From Candidatus Eremiobacterota bacterium (GTDB lineage Bacteria > Vulcanimicrobiota > CADAWZ01 > Ess09-12): a stretch of DNA of 64,000 nt. The translations under genes and the position numbers were made by a program. Below are positions 58,645 through 64,000 of this stretch, one piece after another (within the stretch, counting starts at the first letter, position 1; every line of letters begins with the position of its first letter). The notes beneath the pieces are model-generated. The model made no database searches. It had not been told where the DNA came from and saw nothing but the letters and a program-made list of their open reading frames with translations. Where the stretch lies: contig JAVHLM010000010.1 of the NCBI GenBank assembly GCA_031082125.1, positions 97,739 to 161,738 of the forward strand, in the 5' to 3' direction.

Positions 58645-59793
58645 ATGACCAGATATGACGTGGCAGTGGTAGGCGCCGGCCCTGCCGGCGCGAGCTGCGC
58701 TCTCTTTCTCGCCGGGAGAAACCTGAATGTGCTTCTTGTTGAAAGGGAGCGCCTCCCGAGGAAGAAGCCATGCGGCGGCGCAGTTCCCCGCGCCACCGTC
58801 GAGGCTTATCCTTTCATTGATTCCATCAAGAAAGCATTCATAGGCCTCTCAAGGGTGGGCTATTCGTTCCGGAACACCCGGCACTGCGAAAGGAGCACCG
58901 GGGCTGTTGAAGTCTATTCCGTCGAGCGCAGGGAATTTGATTATCACCTGGCATGTGAGGCGGTGAAAAGGGGAGCCAGGCTTGTTGAGGGGGAAGCTGT
59001 TGTCTGTGTGAGGGAAAATGAGGGGACTGTGCTCATTGAGACCGCAGGGGGGAGAGTCTATACGGCCCGCTATGCAGCGCTGGCAAGCGGAGCTTTCTCC
59101 CTGCCGGCGCACCTTTGCTTTCCCCTCTCACACCGCAAAGAATCACTCGGCATGGCGTCAGTGGCCGATCTTTTTCCCCTGGAGAGAAAGCTTCTCGATT
59201 CTTACCAGGGAAAGGTTCATATAGATTTCGCCTTTCTCAGGAACGGCTATGGAGGAATAATTCCCAAGCATGACCGTCTTCTTCTCTGCCTTTACACCAG
59301 GAGTGCGGCATCGCGTGCCTTGCTTTACAGGAAGACCAGGGAGTTCATGGACAACCTCTCCCTTCAGGGAACCCTCAAGGATTTCAGCGTTACCCCTCTT
59401 CAGGTTTACGGGGGGCGCCGCAGCCTTGCCAGGGGAAATATTCTCCTTCTCGGCGACGCGGCTTCCCTGGCTGATCCCCTCTCCGGCGAGGGGATAAAGC
59501 ATGCCCTGAAAAGCGGGGAGATTGCGGCGGCGGTGCTGAGCGATCTGCTGGAAGGGAGAGGATCGTCTGGTGACTATTCCAGGAGAATTCACAATGAGCT
59601 GGGCCGTGAGCTTCTCATTGCAGGAACTTTCGTGAAGGTCGCCTATTCGTTTCCTGCCATCACCTACGGGGGGCTTGTGAATGTATCTTCCGAAGCAGGC
59701 GCCGTGTTGAACGGCACCATTTCCTATGGTGATCTCCTGGACCGCCTGAAGGGAAGAATATTGAAAAGACTCTGGAGAGGGAGGCCAGGTTGA
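58645..59793 (+). CDS. FAD-dependent oxidoreductase of the geranylgeranyl reductase family
   Basis: About 382 residues starting at ATG 58645 (AGGAGGGAG upstream). The FAD-binding dinucleotide fold is intact: VAVVGAGPAGASCALFLA, then LVERERLPRKKPCGGAVP, and the second FAD motif LLGDAASLADPLSGEGI. The KPCGG sequence and C-terminal region place it in the family that reduces isoprenoid chains of lipids or quinones. The exact substrate is unknown. An in-frame ATG far upstream (58324) would extend it across the divergent promoter, overlapping the GAF gene in antisense, and is rejected. Confidence 0.87.
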   Translation: MTRYDVAVVGAGPAGASCALFLAGRNLNVLLVERERLPRKKPCGGAVPRATVEAYPFIDSIKKAFIGLSRVGYSFRNTRHCERSTGAVEVYSVERREFDYHLACEAVKRGARLVEGEAVVCVRENEGTVLIETAGGRVYTARYAALASGAFSLPAHLCFPLSHRKESLGMASVADLFPLERKLLDSYQGKVHIDFAFLRNGYGGIIPKHDRLLLCLYTRSAASRALLYRKTREFMDNLSLQGTLKDFSVTPLQVYGGRRSLARGNILLLGDAASLADPLSGEGIKHALKSGEIAAAVLSDLLEGRGSSGDYSRRIHNELGRELLIAGTFVKVAYSFPAITYGGLVNVSSEAGAVLNGTISYGDLLDRLKGRILKRLWRGRPG

Positions 59794-59855
59794 CCCCCGG
59801 CATCGCTTTTGTTACAATGTGAAGAGAGACAATCCAGGGAACGGGGGATATTTCT

Positions 59856-61007
59856 ATGGAGAAGCTCACCGCATCGTTTGCACTTGGCGCAGCCCATGAA
59901 AACCTGTCGAAGGAACAGAGGAAGGCGCCGGGTCTGGCGCCGCGTGAAGGATCGGCGCGGCGGGGCAGGAAGGACTGGAACCTTCTTGTAACAAATGAAA
60001 GGCTTTATACCCTCTTCAGCGATACATCCCTTTCCGGCTCCAATGAAAAGAAATCAGCCGACGGTGCCGATCTCCACAGGCTCAAACAGAAGTCCCAGGT
60101 AATGCTTGACCTGGGCACCCTGGAATATTCCACCGCCAGAAAAGAGGAGTCCCTCCGCTCCTGGGCACATTACAAGATCGGCCTCGCCAAGGTCCTTCAC
60201 AATTACAACAACCTCTATGCCAAGTTCTACCGCGACCTTGCCAAGGAAATCCAGTCCATGAACAAAGCGTCAAACCTTGTCTATTCCTCCCCCCAGGACC
60301 TTATTAACTCAATGCGCTCAGTGATGGGCTCGATGCGGAGCTTCATGGGGATGCTGGGGCCGATGGCGCAGGTGACGAGGAGAATGAACGAGTGCAACCA
60401 GGAGATAATGAAACTTGGCCAGGAGGTCGGTCCTGAAGGGGCCCACAAGGTCTTCAATGAACTCTCGGAAAAGATCCAGTCCTATCCGGACCTCCCCCAG
60501 GGCCAGTCACCAGTGGGAAGATCGGAGGAGAGGCCCAATGATGAGCTTATGGTGGGGAAGTTTTACCAGGACTGGACCATCCAGTCTCTCAGGCAGGGAA
60601 TAGATCTCATGCAGTCAGCCTCGCAGTCGATAGACAAGCACGCAGGCAAGCTCAGGAGCTATGCCTCCCTCAGCAGGTCGGCGAACTCCATGAAGACGGA
60701 TGGGAGAAGGGATACCATGAGCTTTTCTCTCCCGGCGACCTTTGCCCTCAAGGAGGGGAGGGAGGGGCATGGGAATGAACCGGATCCGCACAGGAGGGAG
60801 CTTGATGAAGTGGAGAAGGGTATGGGAGTATTCAGTGCCGTCAACAGGCTTGAGCTTGAAATTCCGGACATCATGAGCGATGAGATGCTGAAAGACCCTT
60901 ATCTTCTCTCTTCGGAGGTCCTCGCCCAGGCTTCACTGGGAAAGGATATCACGGGCCTCGATGATTCGGTGCGGGTTTCTTCACAGGCGCATGAGCATGC
61001 ATTCTGA
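59856..61007 (+). CDS. Unknown cytoplasmic helical protein
   Basis: A 383-residue protein without signal peptide or membrane segment. The middle (about 75-200) is strongly helical with Met-rich stretches (SMRSVMGSMRSFMGMLGPMA), and the ends look disordered. No known domain is recognised. GGGGGAT precedes ATG. It follows the FAD oxidoreductase by 62 bases in the same orientation, but no link is evident. The Met/Ser-rich helix pattern recalls substrates or chaperones of secretion systems, only as a guess. Confidence 0.6.
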   Translation: MEKLTASFALGAAHENLSKEQRKAPGLAPREGSARRGRKDWNLLVTNERLYTLFSDTSLSGSNEKKSADGADLHRLKQKSQVMLDLGTLEYSTARKEESLRSWAHYKIGLAKVLHNYNNLYAKFYRDLAKEIQSMNKASNLVYSSPQDLINSMRSVMGSMRSFMGMLGPMAQVTRRMNECNQEIMKLGQEVGPEGAHKVFNELSEKIQSYPDLPQGQSPVGRSEERPNDELMVGKFYQDWTIQSLRQGIDLMQSASQSIDKHAGKLRSYASLSRSANSMKTDGRRDTMSFSLPATFALKEGREGHGNEPDPHRRELDEVEKGMGVFSAVNRLELEIPDIMSDEMLKDPYLLSSEVLAQASLGKDITGLDDSVRVSSQAHEHAF

Positions 61008-61013
61008 GAGCGC

Positions 61014-61232
61014 CTAGGGCATTATTATCACGTCAGTCTCCATCATCCTGTTCAGCTTCCTGCAGATGGCATCAGGCGTTTCTTTTGTGGCAGCGAGAAG
61101 CAGGCGGGGCGATAACTTTCTCTGAAACTGGTCTATCATATGGTTATAGATGCTCCCCGGGGCGCTGTGGGCGCTGCCGAGGGGGATGCCAGTCACTTCG
61201 ATATCGGGACATTTCAAGGCTTTCCAGGTCAT
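61014..61232 (-). CDS. Small ORF with coding-like codon use, possibly a gene remnant
   Basis: A 72-residue open frame from ATG 61232 (GTG 61253 would add 7). Third positions are mostly C or G, as in neighbouring genes, and the translation (for example LSPRLLLAATKETPDAICRK) has ordinary protein composition. It has no clear ribosome-binding site and no recognised family. It may be the 3' end of a decayed gene. The rest of the stretch 61008-61387 contains nothing else I can support. Confidence 0.35.
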   Translation of the reverse strand: MTWKALKCPDIEVTGIPLGSAHSAPGSIYNHMIDQFQRKLSPRLLLAATKETPDAICRKLNRMMETDVIIMP

Positions 61233-61387
61233 TCGGGCACTCCCATGGAACACAGTTCATTTCAAGCCAATTATAATCTCTGCAGTGCTGTCATGCAGCA
61301 CTAAAGGTGCAACAGGTGATAAAGGGGCGGCAAGAGGTATTTTTACCCGCCAGGATGCATTGGCGCTCTTTTGCAGTGCTCTCTGGC

Positions 61388-62743
61388 TCAGGGTGCCTGA
61401 TTGCCTATTCTTAAGGGGAGTTCGATGGTAAAAGTGGTTCCCGTGAGGGGAGCGGAATGAACCCAGATTTTCCCGCCATGCTCCTCAATTATTTTTTTTG
61501 TGACGGCAAGGCCGAGGCCGGTGCCTCTTCCATCCTTGGTGCTGTAAAAGAGGTTGAAGATCTTGTCCAGTTCGTCATCGCCAATCCCCGCGCCATTGTC
61601 TGATATCCTTATCGCGATGCTTTCGTCAGGGGCGGTTCCTGTGTGGATGGTGATTTCTCCCCCCTCTCTGGGGCAGGCCTCCAGTGCATTGATGAGGATG
61701 TTGAGAAGGCAGCGGAAGATGCCGAAGGAATCCAGGGGGATTTCCTTTATGCCCTCGTCCAGTTCATACCTCACCGCGACATTCTGCTCTTCAATCCTTT
61801 TTGACAGAATATCGGCCACCTCATGGATGAGCCTGTTGGGGCTCTCCATTTTGTAGTCAGGCTTCCTGTCCTTGGAATAGGCAAGCATGTTCATCGACAG
61901 CTCCTTGATGCGCATGATGCATTTTTCCACAATATTCCAGCCGTTCTGTGCCATCTCAAAGTTCTTTCCATCGAGAGCCTTGTTGATAAGAAATGACCCC
62001 CCCGTGAGCCCGTTCAGAATGTTCTTGATGCAGTGCGCCAGGCTTGACAGGGTCTGTCCGATGGCGGCGAGGCGCATGCTTTTGATGTTCTCCTCTATGA
62101 GACGGGTTTTTTCGAGGGCCTCTCCCACGTGGTTAGCGATGGATTCGAAGAGTGCCAGGTCAAGCTCTGTAAAGCATTCTCCCTCCTTCTTGTTGACGGC
62201 TTCCATGACGCCAATCACCTGCTCCCCGGCCATTACAGGGACACACATCAGGTTTCTGCTCGTGTACTGCACCGAATCATCGACCTTTCTGCAGAAACGC
62301 TCATCGCGGGAGGTATCAAGGGAGATTACCGATTTTCTGTTCAGAAAAACCCATCCGGCAATGCCTTCACCCTTGGCGAGGCGTATCTTGGCCACCTCTT
62401 TTTCGCCGGGCCCCCTGGAGAGGTAAAAGGCCATATCGTCCCGCTCTTTGTCATAAAGGATGATTGAGGCTGCTTCAACGCCCAGCACCCCGGGAGTGAG
62501 GGCCAGGATCTCACCCAGAAGCCTCTCGCGATCGTAAATGGATACCATGAGCCTTGAAATCTCGATAAGGGCCGTCAGCTCCCGTCTCATCACGAACTCA
62601 TCTTTCCTCGGCCTTGCAGGGCTGTCGTCAGGATGCCCTGATGTGATGGCGATATGCGCCCCGCAGCGACAGGTGACTGAGAGAAATTCGGCTTCCCGGG
62701 GAAGAGGATGGACCCGCTGGCAGGCGGGGCACGTGATATCCAT
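61388..62743 (-). CDS. GAF sensor histidine kinase with N-terminal zinc ribbon
   Basis: A 451-residue soluble kinase. An N-terminal four-Cys ribbon (MDITCPACQRVHPLP then TCRCGAHI) and a linker precede a GAF domain (about 70-215; IILYDKERDDMA, LCVPVMAGEQVIG-type strands). A dimerisation helix pair with the acceptor His in SSLAHCIKNILNG follows, then a HATPase domain (NILINALEAC, ISDNGAGI, GRGTGLGLAV). In the acceptor motif the residue after His is Cys rather than Asp/Glu, a variant that keeps the IKN part. No response regulator is adjacent. AAAGG precedes ATG. It is divergent from the gene at 62995. Confidence 0.88.
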   Translation of the reverse strand: MDITCPACQRVHPLPREAEFLSVTCRCGAHIAITSGHPDDSPARPRKDEFVMRRELTALIEISRLMVSIYDRERLLGEILALTPGVLGVEAASIILYDKERDDMAFYLSRGPGEKEVAKIRLAKGEGIAGWVFLNRKSVISLDTSRDERFCRKVDDSVQYTSRNLMCVPVMAGEQVIGVMEAVNKKEGECFTELDLALFESIANHVGEALEKTRLIEENIKSMRLAAIGQTLSSLAHCIKNILNGLTGGSFLINKALDGKNFEMAQNGWNIVEKCIMRIKELSMNMLAYSKDRKPDYKMESPNRLIHEVADILSKRIEEQNVAVRYELDEGIKEIPLDSFGIFRCLLNILINALEACPREGGEITIHTGTAPDESIAIRISDNGAGIGDDELDKIFNLFYSTKDGRGTGLGLAVTKKIIEEHGGKIWVHSAPLTGTTFTIELPLRIGNQAP

Positions 62744-62994
62744 TCAAGGAATTCCTTTCACTCTCTTGGGCTTACAATTCCCCCACTGGGGAATCAGGCA
62801 GGGAATCATCTCCCCTCAAGACTTCTCCATATGCGATTCAGGCTCCTGGATTTCACAGAAAGAAGGTAAAAGTCAAAGAAGAGAAAATTACTTTCATGGG
62901 ACTGCTTCCCATGGGAAGGCCTCGTATGGGTCAAAAGTCCCCCGCATGCAGAGAGTTCCTGGTTCAACAGACTCACTCGACAAGGAGCATGAAT

Positions 62995-64000
62995 ATGGGT
63001 GACGAGAGAAAGCCGGAAGAAACACCCCAGGAGAGCCAAGACGAAGGGGGTAAAGAACCGGGAGAGCACATCTCAAAGCTGAAAAACCTGATTGACGATG
63101 CCCTTGCTGATATCTCCCTTGATGATGAAGAAGAGAAGGCAGACATTGAAATCCAGGGGCATGCTGATCAAGAGAGCATTGACAAGCAGTCCCCCGAGAT
63201 GACCGTGGATGAGGAATATGAGGCGATAGCTGCCGCTGCAGCCGTCAAAGTGGAATCCCACGGCGGCCCGGATAAGGAAATAGAATCCATCTCGCTTGAC
63301 GATCTGATAGATAATGAGCTTCAGGCTCTTCTGGACTCTGACGTGGAGGAAGAGAAGAGAGAGGCTTCAGTGCTTCAGCTTCCTGTGGAAAAGGAGTCTC
63401 CTCCGCGTAAAATCCTCGAGATAACCAGGAAGGAGGCTGCTCCTGCAGAGGTTGCCGCTGAAGGAGCACCGGAGGATAAAGAGAAAGAGGCGCCGCCAAA
63501 GAGGATTCTTGAGATAGCGAAAAAAGAGCCTCCGCCCCCGGAGACGCCGCAAAAGATTCTTGAGATAGGGAAGAAAGAGTCTGTACATATAGATATCGTC
63601 GATGATGACCTGCTTGCCGAAATAGAAGGACTGATCAGCGATGAGATAGAGCCCTCGCCACCGCAGGCTCCTGCTGAGAAAGCAGCCGAAGCGGCGGAAG
63701 CGCCGGAAGGGGCAGTGGCGGCAGCAGCAGTTGAAGCACCTGCGGAAGCAGTGGCGGCAGCGCCTGCCGAAGCTGCCGTTGAAGAGCCTGAGGCGGTGAC
63801 AGAGGAAGCTCCTGCGGAAGCAGTGACGGAAGCGCCTGTCGAAGCCGTCACGGAGGAAGCGGTAAAAGAGCCCGCTGAGGCTGCCGTTGAAGAGCCTGAG
63901 GCGGTGACAGAGGAAGCTCCTGCAGAAGCAGTGGCGGAGGCTCCCGCGGAAGCAGTGACGGAAGCGCCTGTCGAAGCCGTCACGGAGGAAGCGGTAAAAG
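62995..64000 (+). CDS. Ala/Glu/Pro-rich repetitive protein, N-terminal part (runs off right edge)
   Basis: The frame opens at ATG 62995 (AAGGAG 7 bases upstream; an in-frame ATG at 62989 is less well spaced) and stays open to the window end, about 335 codons with no stop. The first 200 residues are acidic and carry three copies of a P-x-K/R-ILEI-x-x-KE motif (RKILEITRKE, KRILEIAKKE, QKILEIGKKE). Short acidic helices such as DDLLAEIEGLISDEIE are also present. From about residue 215 the sequence is low complexity (Ala, Glu, Val, Pro) with tandem units. No signal peptide is seen. The ILEI motifs look like repeated short linear binding motifs. The minus strand across this region also stays open, which is a by-product of the composition. 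Confidence 0.75.
   Translation, partial: MGDERKPEETPQESQDEGGKEPGEHISKLKNLIDDALADISLDDEEEKADIEIQGHADQESIDKQSPEMTVDEEYEAIAAAAAVKVESHGGPDKEIESISLDDLIDNELQALLDSDVEEEKREASVLQLPVEKESPPRKILEITRKEAAPAEVAAEGAPEDKEKEAPPKRILEIAKKEPPPPETPQKILEIGKKESVHIDIVDDDLLAEIEGLISDEIEPSPPQAPAEKAAEAAEAPEGAVAAAAVEAPAEAVAAAPAEAAVEEPEAVTEEAPAEAVTEAPVEAVTEEAVKEPAEAAVEEPEAVTEEAPAEAVAEAPAEAVTEAPVEAVTEEAVK
63772..64000 (+). repeat. Tandem repeat, period 108 bp, in the Ala/Glu-rich gene
   Basis: A unit starting gctgccgttgaagagcctg at 63772 recurs at 63880 with near identity; the second copy has a 21-base in-frame insertion. The repeat continues to the window edge, so total copy number is unknown. Confidence 0.8.

Noticed and set aside
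62895..62913. Short hairpin CATGGGA..TCCCATG in the divergent region considered as an operator or terminator
   Set aside because: The arms are only 7 bp, with no T-run and no second copy; too weak to annotate.
63375..63983. Minus-strand Ala/Ser/Thr-rich open frame near the right edge
   Set aside because: It is the complement of the Ala/Glu/Pro repeat. The plus-strand frame has a ribosome-binding site and a non-repetitive acidic N-terminal region.

Overview
This 64 kb window is a gene-dense, moderately GC-rich bacterial chromosome segment. It shows no rRNA, tRNA, CRISPR array or insertion sequence. The organism looks like a diderm (Gram-negative-type envelope): there are two outer-membrane beta-barrel-like proteins ending in Phe, an ExbB/ExbD pair, lipoproteins and GspF/PilC. 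It also carries an LCP-family wall ligase, flagellar rod genes, HD-GYP signalling proteins and many TPR proteins. Gene content does not match a model phylum. A deep-branching group such as Eremiobacterota/Vulcanimicrobiota or Riflebacteria is my guess, from general impression only.

Layout. 0-5.2 kb: the end of a type II secretion/type IV pilus platform protein, then a minus-strand lexA-dinB SOS block followed by two envelope proteins, with a candidate LexA operator upstream of lexA. 5.4-14.5 kb: a degenerate GGDEF protein, a PrsW-type membrane protease with an LCP protein, rsmA, exbBD, and two membrane HD-GYP proteins separated by a small protein with a thrice-repeated GPDNYPxYGDK motif. 14.6-19.2 kb: a compact flagellar set (FliK-like, FlhB-tail-like, FlgF, FlgG, FlgJ-like rod binder, sigma-28). 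19.2-25 kb: a lone 2-hydroxyacyl-CoA dehydratase-like subunit, a thioredoxin-fold lipoprotein, and a cluster of small unknown genes ending in a MerR-like regulator whose C-terminal domain is duplicated as the separate gene just upstream. 25-31.3 kb: a 17-repeat TPR protein, a four-repeat bacterial annexin and a TPR lipoprotein. 31.4-35.6 kb: a vWFA lipoprotein with a NarL-type two-component pair. 35.6-46.8 kb: a secreted HExxH peptidase, a PP-loop sugar amidotransferase-like protein behind a 16-codon leader, an SfsA-DUF123 fusion, a split transketolase overlapping a RuBisCO-like protein, and an MFS transporter. 46.9-64 kb: an FmdB-like zinc ribbon, a 1,589-residue Ser/Thr kinase-TPR protein, and then the retron-like locus.

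The most notable system runs from about 48.2 to 57.9 kb. The kinase-TPR protein, a 623-residue protein of unknown function and a SWIM zinc-finger protein are encoded with gaps of 23 bases or a 4-base overlap. They lead into a structured non-coding segment (inverted repeats flanking two hairpins) and a retron-type reverse transcriptase with YADD and VTG motifs. I read this as a retron with an unusual multi-gene accessory module, probably a phage-defence system. Second in interest are the annexin protein, in which all four repeats keep the exact GxGT-38-D calcium spacing, and the RuBisCO-like protein/split transketolase operon, which suggests a branched-sugar or sugar-acid catabolic route. A long Ala/Glu/Pro-rich gene runs off the right edge with no stop codon.
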